A DNA stretch of 64,000 bases, taken from assembly GCF_900111355.1 (NCBI RefSeq), contig NZ_FOHA01000014.1, positions 1 through 64,000 on the forward strand, given 5' to 3'. The notes under the pieces are model-generated. The model had not been told where the DNA came from, searched no databases, and saw only the letters and a list, made by a program, of their open reading frames with translations. Below are positions 9,055 through 17,888 of this stretch, in pieces (position 1 is the first letter of the stretch; the number at the start of each line of letters is the position of its first letter). The position numbers and the translations under genes are program-made. This DNA comes from Isobaculum melis. GTDB taxonomy: Bacteria; Bacillota; Bacilli; Lactobacillales; Carnobacteriaceae.

Positions 9055-10098
9055 TTAGTTGAAATCTAATTTATAATCTTCTGAACTGGCAAGCCCTAAC
9101 TTCTTATTAAATAAATAATTAAATACAAATCCAAGAACAACTGGTACAACTAGAAATGCAATGATCGTGGTAATGATGTTACCGATTGTCCAACCATCTG
9201 CTTTTAAAGCTAATGCATTAATTGGTCCAATTAAGCCACTAAATCCAAATCCTGCACTAAAAGGTGTACCTTGTATATCTAAGAAGAATGCTAAAGAACC
9301 TGTAATCGCTGCGCTACAAATCGCTGGTAATAAGATTTTAGGTTTTTTCACGACGTTAGCCATTTGCATTTTTGGAGAACCAACGAAGTGGGCAAATGAT
9401 GTTGGAATTGCATTTGATTTCCAACCAGCAATACATAGATAAAATCCAGTAGCACAAATTCCTAAGTTAGCAGCACCTGAGGCAATACCTGAAAGAGAAA
9501 TGGCAGTAGCAATTCCAACTGTCGCAATTGGCGAAACAATCATCATTGAGAACATAACCGCTATCGCAATGGTCATTGGGATTGGTTGTAAATCTGTTAA
9601 AGTGGCAATGAATTGACCAAACATTGCTGTAAGACTTTGAATGAATGGTAGGATTAAAAAGCCAAGTCCACCACCAACGACTGTCACAATCGTAGGAATC
9701 ACTAGAATTGTAAAGGCTTTCAATTTTTCTCCTAATAGAATAATTAAAAGAGCGGCAATCGCGGCTGTTAACCCTGTGTTAATCACATCTCCAGAGCCTT
9801 GGTAAACAAATCCACCCGCAGGATTGACATGAGCAACACCTGAGCCAACCACACAGGCCATTCCAAGTGAACCAATTTGAATGGGTGTAAATTTGAAGTT
9901 AATCGCAACAGCCACACCTACAACGATAGGCATCAGCGTTGCTGCTATTCCAGTTGAAGTGAGTCCAAATGACCAACCTAAAGCTTTAGATAACTCTCCT
10001 AGAAGCGCTCCTGGAATTAATGAAACAACAACTCCCAACGCAACACCATTTAAGATATTCATGGTAAATTCTTTTGGTTTAACACTTTTAATCGACAT
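9055..10098 (-). CDS. EIIC-like membrane permease (PTS_EIIC_2 type) inside the dehydrogenase operon
   Basis: A 347-residue, glycine-rich polytopic membrane protein with about ten hydrophobic segments, for example VALGVVVSLIPGALLGELSKAL and ALIIILLGEKLKAFTILVIPT-like stretches. It resembles the stand-alone EIIC family that lacks partner EIIA/EIIB domains. No phosphorylation domain is present here either. It lies between lpd and E1 alpha with 20-30 bp gaps, so it is cotranscribed. The position suggests uptake or export of a 2-oxo acid, branched acid or precursor. That is inference, since the family substrate is not established. Confidence 0.7.
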   Translation of the reverse strand: MSIKSVKPKEFTMNILNGVALGVVVSLIPGALLGELSKALGWSFGLTSTGIAATLMPIVVGVAVAINFKFTPIQIGSLGMACVVGSGVAHVNPAGGFVYQGSGDVINTGLTAAIAALLIILLGEKLKAFTILVIPTIVTVVGGGLGFLILPFIQSLTAMFGQFIATLTDLQPIPMTIAIAVMFSMMIVSPIATVGIATAISLSGIASGAANLGICATGFYLCIAGWKSNAIPTSFAHFVGSPKMQMANVVKKPKILLPAICSAAITGSLAFFLDIQGTPFSAGFGFSGLIGPINALALKADGWTIGNIITTIIAFLVVPVVLGFVFNYLFNKKLGLASSEDYKLDFN

Positions 10099-10125
10099 AA
10101 TCTTAGTCTCCTATAATTAATTTTT

Positions 10126-11532
10126 TTAAATATGAATGGGTAACCCTAATCCTACTTCTGCTGCTTCCATAATTGTTTCGCTGATGGTTGGATGTGGATG
10201 AACCGTTAAGGATAAATCTTCAATTGTTGCACTTGTTTCAATTGCTAAAGTAATTTCTGAAATTAAATCACTTGCGTTTACACCTGCGATTTGGCCACCT
10301 AAGACTTCTCCTGTATTTTTATCACTTACGATTTGAACTAACCCTTCTGTTTTCCCCATTGATAAAGCACGTCCATTGCCTTGGAATGGGAATTCAGATA
10401 CTTGTGGTTCATAACCTAAACGAATTGCTTCTTCCTTTGTTAGACCTGTTGAAGCTAATTCTGGATCTGTGAAGCACACAGCCGGCATGGCTTTATAATC
10501 AACAGCCACATCTTGTCCACTAATCGCTTCTGCAGCAACTTTTCCTTCATAGCTAGCTTTATGTGCTAAAGCTAGGCCTGGAATGATATCACCAATCGCA
10601 TAAACATTTTCAAGTGTTGTTTGACATTTTTCATCAACAACGATTAAACCACGCTCATCAAGTTCAACTCCGACTCTTTCTAAGCCTAATTCACTTGTAT
10701 TTGGCTTACGACCAACAGAAACTAACACATAGTCACAAGTAATCTCTTTTTCTTTTCCATCTACTTCATAAGTGACAGAAACATCGTTATCTGAATGAGT
10801 CGCCTTTTTGGCTAAAGCATTTGTTTCAATGACTACATTTAATTTCTTAAATGATTTTTCTACGAATGAGACTAATTTCTTATCAAAGTTTGGCAAGATT
10901 GAAGATTGTCCTTCAAGAATGGTGACTTCTGTTCCTAAGTTAGCAAAAACGCCAGCTAGTTCACTTCCAATGTAACCGCCACCAATAACAACTAACTTTT
11001 TAGGTAGTTCAGCTAAATTAAGTAGTCCAGTTGAATCAAGAACACGTTTTCCAAATTTAAAGCCTGGAATCTCAATTGGTGTACTACCAGTAGCGATAAT
11101 CACATGTTCAAATTTGTAAGTATCCCCTCCAAATTCGTGCATGACGCGAATTCTTTCTTTATCCATGAAGTAACCAGTACCTTCAAGAATCTCTACGTTA
11201 TTTTTTTTGAGTAAAAACTTCACGCCATCTGTTAATTTTTTTACGACTTGATTGTCTTTCCAATTTTGAATTTCAGAAAAATCTAATGTGGTGTTCTCTG
11301 TGTTGATTCCAGCAAACGGGGCATTTTTAGTGTTATGATAATGATGACTTGCTTCAATTAAAGCTTTGGAAGGAATACAGCCGACATTTAAACAGGTCCC
11401 CCCTATATTTTCTTTTTCAATCAGCGCAACTTTTTGCCCTAATTGAGCTGCTCTAATCGCCGCAACATACCCTCCCGGGCCAGCTCCAATTACGATTGTG
11501 CCTAAACTAGACTCAAAATCACCGACAACCAT
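10126..11532 (-). CDS. lpdA: Dihydrolipoamide dehydrogenase (E3)
   Basis: Reoxidises dihydrolipoyl E2 with NAD+. The FAD-binding start is TIVIGAGPGGYVAAIRAAQ and the redox disulfide is GGTCLNVGCIPSK. The NAD-binding motif is LVVIGGGYIGSELAGVFA, the second FAD motif is VYAIGDI, and the C-terminal catalytic His-Glu is HPHPTISE. The ATG at 11532 is preferred over the GTG at 11538 because AAAGGA is then 9 bases away and the N-terminus MVVGDFE matches enterococcal E3 proteins. It is the first gene of the operon, so its upstream region controls the whole unit. Confidence 0.93.
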   Translation of the reverse strand: MVVGDFESSLGTIVIGAGPGGYVAAIRAAQLGQKVALIEKENIGGTCLNVGCIPSKALIEASHHYHNTKNAPFAGINTENTTLDFSEIQNWKDNQVVKKLTDGVKFLLKKNNVEILEGTGYFMDKERIRVMHEFGGDTYKFEHVIIATGSTPIEIPGFKFGKRVLDSTGLLNLAELPKKLVVIGGGYIGSELAGVFANLGTEVTILEGQSSILPNFDKKLVSFVEKSFKKLNVVIETNALAKKATHSDNDVSVTYEVDGKEKEITCDYVLVSVGRKPNTSELGLERVGVELDERGLIVVDEKCQTTLENVYAIGDIIPGLALAHKASYEGKVAAEAISGQDVAVDYKAMPAVCFTDPELASTGLTKEEAIRLGYEPQVSEFPFQGNGRALSMGKTEGLVQIVSDKNTGEVLGGQIAGVNASDLISEITLAIETSATIEDLSLTVHPHPTISETIMEAAEVGLGLPIHI

Positions 11533-11618
11533 TCTCACTCATCCTTTCTTTTCCGCTTTATAAAGCTTCTTTTATAAGTTATAATGAATATAAATGCAAT
11601 TATCATCACAGCTTTTAT

Positions 11619-11632
11619 AGAAAGCGCTTTAT
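11619..11632. promoter_or_regulatory. Putative cre (CcpA) site upstream of lpdA
   Basis: AGAAAGCGCTTTAT is a near match to the catabolite-responsive element (TGAAARCGYTTWNN). It lies about 90 bp before the lpdA start, between the divergent lpdA operon and the LysR gene. Carbon catabolite control of the 2-oxoacid operon is inferred. Confidence 0.55.
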
Positions 11633-11726
11633 TTCTTTTACACCTTCATTATATGTTGCAACTTCAGAAAATTGAAATTGATAAATTCTATAGCCAAATA
11701 AAATTTGTAGAAATGGGGATTATCTA

Positions 11727-12626
11727 ATGGAATTTAGACAATTACGTTATTTTATAGAGATTATGAAGACTCAGAATTATTCTCATGCAGCAAAAAACCT
11801 TTTTGTTACCCAACCCACTTTATCTTGGAACATGAATAAACTGCAGGAAGAGCTTGGTTCAAAACTTATTTATCAAGTTGGAAATAAGGTCATGCCAACA
11901 ACTGCAGGAAATATCCTTTTTGAAAAAGGGCAAAAAATTATCGAAAACTTAGATGAGTTAACTGAATTAATTGGCGATGATCATACTTATCGAAAAAAAG
12001 AATTAACGATTGGTTCAAATTCTGTTATTTCACCTGTCTATATGCCCTTAATTCAACAATTTATGTCTATCTATCCAAATTTTTCCATTACTATAGAAGA
12101 AAACGGCTCAATCAAAACGCAAAAGAAAGTTGTAAATGAGGAATTAGAAATTGGTATTGTTTCTTTCCCAATTCTTGAGCCAGACCTTGAGATAGAGAGA
12201 AATACAATTCATACCTTTAACTATGATGCTTATGTTTTAATGAGAGAAGATCATCCTTTAGCAAAAGAAAAAGCACTTTGGATCAAAGATTTAAAAGAAG
12301 AGAGCTTTGGTTCAATGAGTAAAGACTATGTGTTGTGGCATGTCTTAAAAAATAAATCTAGAGAAAATGGGTTTAGACCGGATATTGATTTTATGAGTAA
12401 CAATCACGAAGTGTTAATTCAACATGTCTTAAAAAAGAACTTAGTAGCTATTATGCCTGTTCAATTAAAATCCTTATATAAAGATGCTCCACTTGCCTGG
12501 GTACCTTTAAGTGATAAAATAAAACCCTTTGATATTGTGGTGGTTCATAAGAAAGATAAACCACTATCTCCAGCAGCAGCACTATGCTTAGAATTTTTGA
12601 CAAATCAGGAAATTGCCAATCATTAA
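11727..12626 (+). CDS. LysR-family transcriptional regulator, divergent from the dehydrogenase operon
   Basis: 299 residues. The N-terminal winged helix MEFRQLRYFIEIMKTQNYSH with AAKNLFVTQPTLSWNMNKLQ is classical LysR. A periplasmic-binding-like effector domain follows from about residue 90. It shares a 194-bp divergent intergenic region with lpdA, the usual position for a regulator of the opposite operon. The effector may be a 2-oxo acid, branched amino acid or citrate-like metabolite, but the sequence does not say. It is followed at 64 bp by a 2-hydroxyacid dehydrogenase. Confidence 0.88.
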   Translation: MEFRQLRYFIEIMKTQNYSHAAKNLFVTQPTLSWNMNKLQEELGSKLIYQVGNKVMPTTAGNILFEKGQKIIENLDELTELIGDDHTYRKKELTIGSNSVISPVYMPLIQQFMSIYPNFSITIEENGSIKTQKKVVNEELEIGIVSFPILEPDLEIERNTIHTFNYDAYVLMREDHPLAKEKALWIKDLKEESFGSMSKDYVLWHVLKNKSRENGFRPDIDFMSNNHEVLIQHVLKKNLVAIMPVQLKSLYKDAPLAWVPLSDKIKPFDIVVVHKKDKPLSPAAALCLEFLTNQEIANH

Positions 12627-12726
12627 TGAAATAGATAGCCCTATAAAAAATACTAATTAGTGAAATATCTCTCAATCTCATATACTTAATTTGTATAACA
12701 GAAACAGGACAAAGGAGAAGATGAGA

Positions 12727-13725
12727 TTGAAAAAGATAATCATGATGGGCGCAAGAGAAGATGAAAAGGCTTTCGCAGAACAATGGGCAAAAGATCATAA
12801 GATTGATCTAACCATTTCCAGCGAAGTTTTAGATAACAGTACTTACCACCTCTTAGAAGGACAAGATGGTATTAGTATGCAGCAAACCATGAGTATTCCT
12901 ACTGAAATGTATGGCCGTCTTAAAAACGATGGGTTTACACAAATTGCGCAACGTTCAGCTGGCTTTGATATGCATGACCTAGATGAAGCAAAAAAACAAG
13001 GAATTATCATTACAAATGTACCAGCATATTCTCCTAATTCAGTGGCAGAATACACGGTTGGAAGTGCCCTTAACTTACTAAGACACACGCAAAAAATTCA
13101 AAAAAGAGTGACTAATCATATCTTTACTTGGGATAAGCAGATTCTCGCTAAAGAAGTTCGTTCTTTAAAAATTGGTATTTTAGGAACAGGGCGGATTGGT
13201 CAAATGACTGCTGAGATTTTTAAAGGATTTGGCGCAGAGCTAATTGGATATGATTCTTATCAAAGTGAGGAAGCAAAGAAAATCTTAACTTATGTAGATG
13301 ATTTAGATGAATTTTTAGCGCAATCTGACTTAGTGACGATTCATATGCCACTTACGAAAGACAATCATCATTTCTTTAACAAAGAAACCTTTGCTAAAAT
13401 GAAACCGGGCGCCTTTTTAATTAATGCGGCGCGTGGAGGCGTTATTGATACACAAGCTTTAATAGATGCTTTAGAATCAAACCAGCTTTCAGCATGTGCG
13501 ATTGATACTTATGAGAATGAAATGCCTTATGTAACAAAAGATTGGTCTGGTAAAAAATTAGAAGATCCTATTTTAGAACAATTAATTCAGCGCGAAGATG
13601 TTTTATATACACCTCATATTGCTTTTTATACTGAAACTGCTGTTGAAAACTTAGTTTTTGGCAGTTTAGATGCTTGCTTATCCGTTTTAAATACTGGGAC
13701 AGCAGATACCATTGTTAATCCATAA
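12727..13725 (+). CDS. D-2-hydroxyacid dehydrogenase (D-lactate/D-hydroxyisocaproate type)
   Basis: Reversibly reduces a 2-oxo acid to a D-2-hydroxy acid with NADH. Motifs: substrate-domain IAQRSAGFDMHDLDEAKKQG, nucleotide-binding GILGTGRIGQMTAEIFKGFG, catalytic Arg in INAARGGVIDTQALIDAL, and the catalytic His in YTPHIAFYTETA. TTG at 12727 is chosen because AAAGGAG is 9 bases upstream, giving MKKIIMMGARED. The ATG at 12721 would be only 3 bases from it. Beside the LysR gene and opposite a 2-oxoacid dehydrogenase operon, it probably offers an NAD+-regenerating outlet for the same 2-oxo acids. Confidence 0.88.
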   Translation: MKKIIMMGAREDEKAFAEQWAKDHKIDLTISSEVLDNSTYHLLEGQDGISMQQTMSIPTEMYGRLKNDGFTQIAQRSAGFDMHDLDEAKKQGIIITNVPAYSPNSVAEYTVGSALNLLRHTQKIQKRVTNHIFTWDKQILAKEVRSLKIGILGTGRIGQMTAEIFKGFGAELIGYDSYQSEEAKKILTYVDDLDEFLAQSDLVTIHMPLTKDNHHFFNKETFAKMKPGAFLINAARGGVIDTQALIDALESNQLSACAIDTYENEMPYVTKDWSGKKLEDPILEQLIQREDVLYTPHIAFYTETAVENLVFGSLDACLSVLNTGTADTIVNP

Positions 13726-13748
13726 TTAGGAGATAGCACTGAGACAAA

Positions 13749-13804
13749 TAAAAATATCTTGGCGACATTCAGAAAAGCTGAAAATCGCCAAGATATTTTT
13801 TGTT
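13749..13804. terminator. Bidirectional terminator between D-hydroxyacid dehydrogenase and menA
   Basis: The arms AAAATATCTTGGCGA and TCGCCAAGATATTTTTT flank a loop. There are T-runs on the plus side and an A-run on the other, so it can serve both converging genes. Confidence 0.8.
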
Positions 13805-13822
13805 TAAAGCTATTTTTGTACC

Positions 13823-14731
13823 TTAAAAGTTCAACCAAATTCCTAGTGCAAAAGTCACCACTTCCGCAGCTGTAATCAATGCTAGATTTTTCACTGCACA
13901 AACGAAGGTCGTTTTCTTCACTTGCTCTTTTAAATAAAGCGTTGTATTTTTCTGGACAAAAGGAATTGTTAACAATGTCAAAAGCATCATTTTTGGATAA
14001 ATTCCTACCATTACCGAAATAAGCAATGAAAGATACCCTAAGATATACAGCCATTTAAATAGTGACAATGCTTTGGCACGTCCCAAATAATAAGGCAGTG
14101 TATAGCGCTTGTTCACAATATCCTCTTCTAAATCACAGGTATTATTTGCCAGCATTAAATTCGCGATTGCAAACATATTTAAGATTGATGCAAAAAGAAT
14201 CGTGAAGAAAGTAGCCAAATCAAAGGTCATCACATTGTAAGCATTCACATAAATGCTAATTAAATAAATCATAAACCCCATTGTTAAACCTGAGAAAAGC
14301 TCCCCAACTGGCATACTTGAAAGCGGCTTTGGACCAGAAGAATAAAAAATCCCAATAAAGTAGCAATAGAGCCCCATAAAGAGTAAGGGTAAGCCTGTTT
14401 GTTGAACCAAATATAGACCGATTCCAGCTGAAACAACAACCATTAAGATAATTAAGGTTAACACCAATGACATCGGAATTTTTTCGCGTCCAATGATGTT
14501 CACTTCTTCTCTGTAGTTATGCTCCTTCGAGGCTTTTTTATAATCCATATAGTTATCAATTGCATCCACTGCCATGTTAAATAGAAACATTGCAATAAAA
14601 AATAAGAGCAAATTCAGTAAATGTAACTCCTGATAGTGATACCAGGCATATAAAATCCCCATAAAATACGGTAAAACACTTGCTGTTTTTGCTTGTATTT
14701 CGACCAGCTCTAAAAAAGTTTTAAATTTCAT
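13823..14731 (-). CDS. menA: 1,4-dihydroxy-2-naphthoate prenyltransferase (UbiA family)
   Basis: An integral membrane enzyme that attaches a polyprenyl tail to dihydroxynaphthoate, giving demethylmenaquinone. The two Asp-rich Mg/diphosphate motifs are present: NMAVDAIDNYMDYKKA (about residues 53-68) and ANNTCDLEEDIVNKRY (about 195-210). About eight or nine membrane segments are visible. The ATG at 14731 is used because AAAGGA is 8 bases upstream; the ATG at 14740 would overlap the ribosome site. With the polyprenyl synthase and cydABCD nearby it supplies the quinone for cytochrome bd. No other men genes are in the window. Confidence 0.88.
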   Translation of the reverse strand: MKFKTFLELVEIQAKTASVLPYFMGILYAWYHYQELHLLNLLLFFIAMFLFNMAVDAIDNYMDYKKASKEHNYREEVNIIGREKIPMSLVLTLIILMVVVSAGIGLYLVQQTGLPLLFMGLYCYFIGIFYSSGPKPLSSMPVGELFSGLTMGFMIYLISIYVNAYNVMTFDLATFFTILFASILNMFAIANLMLANNTCDLEEDIVNKRYTLPYYLGRAKALSLFKWLYILGYLSLLISVMVGIYPKMMLLTLLTIPFVQKNTTLYLKEQVKKTTFVCAVKNLALITAAEVVTFALGIWLNF

Positions 14732-15007
14732 AAAAACCATCCTTTATTCAATTCACTGCTTTCAATATTGCGTTGAAACTGGTGTTTTGTCAAGAAGAAG
14801 TCTTTTCTGATGTTTACATTTTTTGAGATGCTCGTGATGATAGTGAATTGATTTTCTATCGGAGAGATACATCTGAAAAGGGTGCACGATACTAGCTGTC
14901 TCATATTAATTCTTTTTTCACTTAAAATGCTATCATCAATTAAGGTACATGAAGAAAGTCCCTTGAAGCGTTTCGGCTCAAGGGACTTCGTTTAATGTAG
15001 ATGATGT
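14732..15007. other. Left edge of the lipase/DUF1433 island
   Basis: No gene recognised. The right part (14951-15007) carries the DUF1433 terminator and is an inverted copy of the DNA after the DUF1433 gene at 18491. The boundary with the menA side is not marked by an obvious IS or att site. Confidence 0.45.
14955..14988 (-). terminator. Terminator hairpin after the left DUF1433 gene
   Basis: AAGTCCCTTGA pairs with TCAAGGGACTT around GCGTTTCGGC. A nearly identical hairpin in inverted orientation lies at 18887-18918. Confidence 0.65.
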
Positions 15008-15373
15008 CTACTTGCTTTTTTCTTCTGTTTCAATTTCTTCAAGTGTCTTTATTGTAGAATCTCCAAATTTTTTTGGAACCCAATTTTTGCTGAACGAAAC
15101 TCCAGTATTAAAATGTGGAGTACCAATACTGGCACTGAAATAATATTCTTTATTATCATTAACGTATCCTTGTATGTGCGGAATACCAGTAGGGTTGATA
15201 ACTACCTTTGTAAAGTGGATAGTTTTTATATCGTTGTAATTATAGGTTAAAAACTTTTCAATACGTGGCCCTTCTTCGTTCATAATTCCTTTTTTGTCAA
15301 ATTCTTTTTTCAAGTAATAACCTCCCATAAGTATCAATAAAATAACGATTATAAGAATTCTCTTTTTTTTCAT
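15008..15373 (-). CDS. DUF1433 membrane-anchored protein, candidate lipase immunity protein
   Basis: 121 residues. One N-terminal membrane anchor (ILIIVILLILMGGYYL) is followed by a soluble domain with the family marks EGPRIEKFL and INPTGIPHIQGYV. No lipobox cysteine is present, unlike staphylococcal relatives. The DUF1433 family includes TilA-type immunity proteins against type VII-secreted lipase toxins. The gene is divergent from the lipase across a 52-bp palindromic spacer. Two paralogues lie 3 kb away. Protection against the neighbouring lipase is inferred from family and context. Confidence 0.8.
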   Translation of the reverse strand: MKKKRILIIVILLILMGGYYLKKEFDKKGIMNEEGPRIEKFLTYNYNDIKTIHFTKVVINPTGIPHIQGYVNDNKEYYFSASIGTPHFNTGVSFSKNWVPKKFGDSTIKTLEEIETEEKSK

Positions 15374-15423
15374 AAAACCTCCTGTATAATAAAGTATACA
15401 TACTTAATATACAGGAGGTTTTA
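15373..15423. promoter_or_regulatory. Palindromic divergent promoter/ribosome-site region, copy 1
   Basis: The arms TAAAACCTCCTGTATA and TATACAGGAGGTTTTA are perfect complements. Each carries the AGGAGG ribosome site of one divergent gene (DUF1433 to the left, lipase to the right). TATAAT at 15385-15390 can serve as a -10 box on the plus strand. The centre is A/T-rich. The closeness of the two start codons (52 bp) means the two promoters must overlap. Confidence 0.6.
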
Positions 15424-15425
15424 TT

Positions 15426-16607
15426 TTGGCACAACTAACAGAAGAACAATATTTTAATTTAGCTGATGAGGTTTATGATGATAAGTATATCCACGCAGGA
15501 GATCATATTCAAACGGAAGATGGTTCATATTGGATAACAATCAATGCTGTAGATCAAAAAAGCGGGTTACAGGCAATCGCAGTTGTTCCATTAAAAGATT
15601 ATCAAGCTATGCAAGCCGGAAAAATAACAAGCTACCCAACTGTCGTTTTTTCTTCAAGAGGAAGTCAAACGGATAATCTAGGCGAACTAGTAAAGGACTG
15701 GATAGAAACAGACCTAGGTGATTTAGCTATCGCGCAAAAACCTGAACATTATAAAGAACAAGATTTAATTAAAAATGAAGAGAGTCAATTTATTGGGTAT
15801 GAAAGTTTTGTGAATGAAACACTAAAAAAATACCCTATCAAAGACTACTCTTTTACAGGTCATAGTCTAGGTGGCGCATTAGCACAGTACATGGCCGTAC
15901 TTAAAGATAAAAGAGCCACAACATTTGCGGCCGCAAAAGCTTATCGATTATTACCAAAAGATTTACAGGAGTTGGTAGATTCTGGATACTTCATGGATAA
16001 AATCATTGATTATCGACATAAGTTTGATCCAGTAGGCCATGTTCCTTTTGGAAATGTGATTGGCAAACAATACTTAGCTAAAAGTTCAAAAAATGATATT
16101 CCCTTCATGGGACATACCAGAGATTCATTTAAAGGCATGTTTAAAGGTGGAAAGGTACAAATTCTGTTTTCTCCAGAAGAGCTTCGTTCTCATGCAAACA
16201 AGCTGATGATGAATCAAGAAATCATTACTGACATTCAACTAGCATTTAGACAATATCAAGATTACGAGTATGGAGAAATAGATGATTTTGTGAGGCAGAT
16301 GCGCACAAGTGATGAGTTTTACGATTTAGAGGATCATGAAATGACCGATATTTTATCTGAAATGTTTCCCTATAGGGAAGGAAATTATTTTATGCATCAT
16401 CCAGAAATAAGTGAAAAGATTGATTTATATTGTCGCACACTGGCAGAAAAAATCTATCAATTAAGCGATAGTTTAAAAGCGAGCGCAGATGAAGCGGACA
16501 AAACAGATCGAGTCTTAGCAAAAGATATTCAAGCATCACGCTCATTTGATATTAAACCTGATAAGATGAAGCCCTCAGTAACAGGACCGCAACCAATAGA
16601 ATCGTAG
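15426..16607 (+). CDS. Class 3 lipase with C-terminal LXG-like helical domain (TslA-like, reverse domain order)
   Basis: 393 residues, TTG start with AGGAGG 7 bases upstream. An alpha/beta-hydrolase domain occupies about 1-235, with nucleophile elbow FTGHSLGGALAQYMA (Ser near 146), HKFDPVGHVPFG supplying a likely acid Asp, and GHTRDSF a likely His. The C-terminal 150 residues are helical and end in a charged, proline-containing tail. There is no signal peptide. N-terminal enzyme plus C-terminal helical export domain is the reverse of normal LXG toxins and matches the staphylococcal TslA lipase exported by type VII secretion. Two small helical genes follow, as expected for targeting partners. 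Toxicity is inferred. Confidence 0.75.
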   Translation: MAQLTEEQYFNLADEVYDDKYIHAGDHIQTEDGSYWITINAVDQKSGLQAIAVVPLKDYQAMQAGKITSYPTVVFSSRGSQTDNLGELVKDWIETDLGDLAIAQKPEHYKEQDLIKNEESQFIGYESFVNETLKKYPIKDYSFTGHSLGGALAQYMAVLKDKRATTFAAAKAYRLLPKDLQELVDSGYFMDKIIDYRHKFDPVGHVPFGNVIGKQYLAKSSKNDIPFMGHTRDSFKGMFKGGKVQILFSPEELRSHANKLMMNQEIITDIQLAFRQYQDYEYGEIDDFVRQMRTSDEFYDLEDHEMTDILSEMFPYREGNYFMHHPEISEKIDLYCRTLAEKIYQLSDSLKASADEADKTDRVLAKDIQASRSFDIKPDKMKPSVTGPQPIES

Positions 16608-16617
16608 GAGGAAGAAA

Positions 16618-17043
16618 ATGAATTTCCAACCAATTGATATAGCTGGTAGTAATCAAACCTATATAGCGTACAACGATGAAATAAATAGATATCAAGCAAA
16701 CTTAGAAAAAGAATTAGCTAGAGAAGATAGTAACCCAGCTATGGTTCTTTATTATCAAGAAGAAATTCAGCATCTTCAAAAATTAGCAAGAATTGTGCAA
16801 CAAAAGGAATTATTGCGAACAAAAACACATACTAAAATAACTGAATTACAAGAAGACTTAGAACAACTTTTAAGGAAGCAAAAAGAAGCTGGAAATATTG
16901 TACTTAATTTTTTGGGTACGAATGCTAAAAAAGATTACGATGATATGTTGAAAGGAACCTCTTCTGATTCATTGCGGTTAGCTATGGCAGATATTTTACT
17001 GTTAACAGAGGATTTAGAAGAAGCAATAGAAAATTATCAATAA
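16618..17043 (+). CDS. Small helical protein, candidate type VII targeting partner of the lipase
   Basis: 141 residues, almost all helix with coiled-coil character (ITELQEDLEQLLRKQKEAG). No membrane segment or signal peptide. It starts 10 bp after the lipase stop with AGGAGG upstream, so the two are cotranscribed. In LXG and TslA systems one or two small helical proteins bind the helical half of the toxin and present it to the secretion ATPase. I infer that role. The family itself was not recognised. Confidence 0.6.
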   Translation: MNFQPIDIAGSNQTYIAYNDEINRYQANLEKELAREDSNPAMVLYYQEEIQHLQKLARIVQQKELLRTKTHTKITELQEDLEQLLRKQKEAGNIVLNFLGTNAKKDYDDMLKGTSSDSLRLAMADILLLTEDLEEAIENYQ

Positions 17044-17113
17044 AAAGAATGAATAGCAAGATATGGAAATAATTATTTTTTACTCTTTTGAGAACAAAAA
17101 GGACGTGACCACT

Positions 17114-17428
17114 ATGACAAAAGAAGAAAATTTTGATCCAAATAGTCTGAAAAAACATTGGCATGAAGTTCGACCACAATTAGCCCAACAAATCATGAAT
17201 GAAAATCCCAATCAACCTCTTGAAGTAAAACGTGCAATGAAACACATGGATGAAATTAATCGTCTAACAGTGGAGCTGCTTCAATCCACTGTAGCTTACA
17301 CAAACGAAGTGAAAGAGTTTATCCAATATCATGATGCTGTAAAGCAAAGTCAGCAAATTCAACAAGAAAAAAAGACACCCTCTCATTTAGAAGTTGTCTC
17401 CCAACCTAAAACAACAGAAACTAACTAA
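17114..17428 (+). CDS. Second small helical protein, candidate type VII targeting partner
   Basis: 104 residues from the ATG at 17114 (AAGGA about 10 bases upstream). Longer in-frame readings back to 17063 lack a ribosome site. The protein has two predicted helices (SLKKHWHEVRPQLAQQIM; MKHMDEINRLTVELLQSTV) and a polar tail, a WXG100-like size. It is the third gene of the lipase transcript and is followed by a terminator. A function as lipase partner is inferred from order and size. Confidence 0.55.
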   Translation: MTKEENFDPNSLKKHWHEVRPQLAQQIMNENPNQPLEVKRAMKHMDEINRLTVELLQSTVAYTNEVKEFIQYHDAVKQSQQIQQEKKTPSHLEVVSQPKTTETN

Positions 17429-17448
17429 TGCTCAGTTTCTGTTGTTTT
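17407..17448 (+). terminator. Terminator of the lipase operon
   Basis: AAAACAACAGAAACT pairs with AGTTTCTGTTGTTTTT, followed by T residues. Confidence 0.85.
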
Positions 17449-17516
17449 TAATAATCTACTTGAAAAAATAAATAACGTGACTAACAATTGCCGATAAGAT
17501 AGTCCATTTACTCTTT

Positions 17517-17888
17517 TTATAGATCAAATTTCTTTTTAAGGTGATTCAAATCATCCTGGTGTGTTTGAGCTTGTCTATTTAAATCACACATCTTGAGTAT
17601 TAAAATAGTACTTCCTGCAAGTCTAGTTCCTTCGTCTACATTTTCACTCAATAAAATTATTAATAATCCGTCATAAAATTTCATCATAGTGGTTGCAAGA
17701 AAATCTAAAGGGTGTGAAAATTCTTTTTTCATAAAACTTAATATTTCCTTTGACAGTGGATAGTTTTCTTGTTGAAATGCTAAATCTATCATGTTGAGAT
17801 GAAATAGTACGACGTCACTTTGCGTAAGTTCAAAAGATGTACATCTTTTTTTCTGAATAAATATTTTTTCATATAAATGAAATACCAT
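17517..17888 (-). pseudogene. C-terminal fragment of an Rgg-like regulator
   Basis: 123 codons of helical protein without any helix-turn-helix (for example FHLNMIDLAFQQENYPLSKE). This looks like the ligand-binding C-terminus of Rgg/GadR/MutR regulators. It has no ribosome site, and its 5' end overlaps the broken lipase fragment in another frame. A deletion therefore seems to have fused the start of a lipase gene to the end of a regulator gene. The Rgg assignment is by pattern only. Confidence 0.45.
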
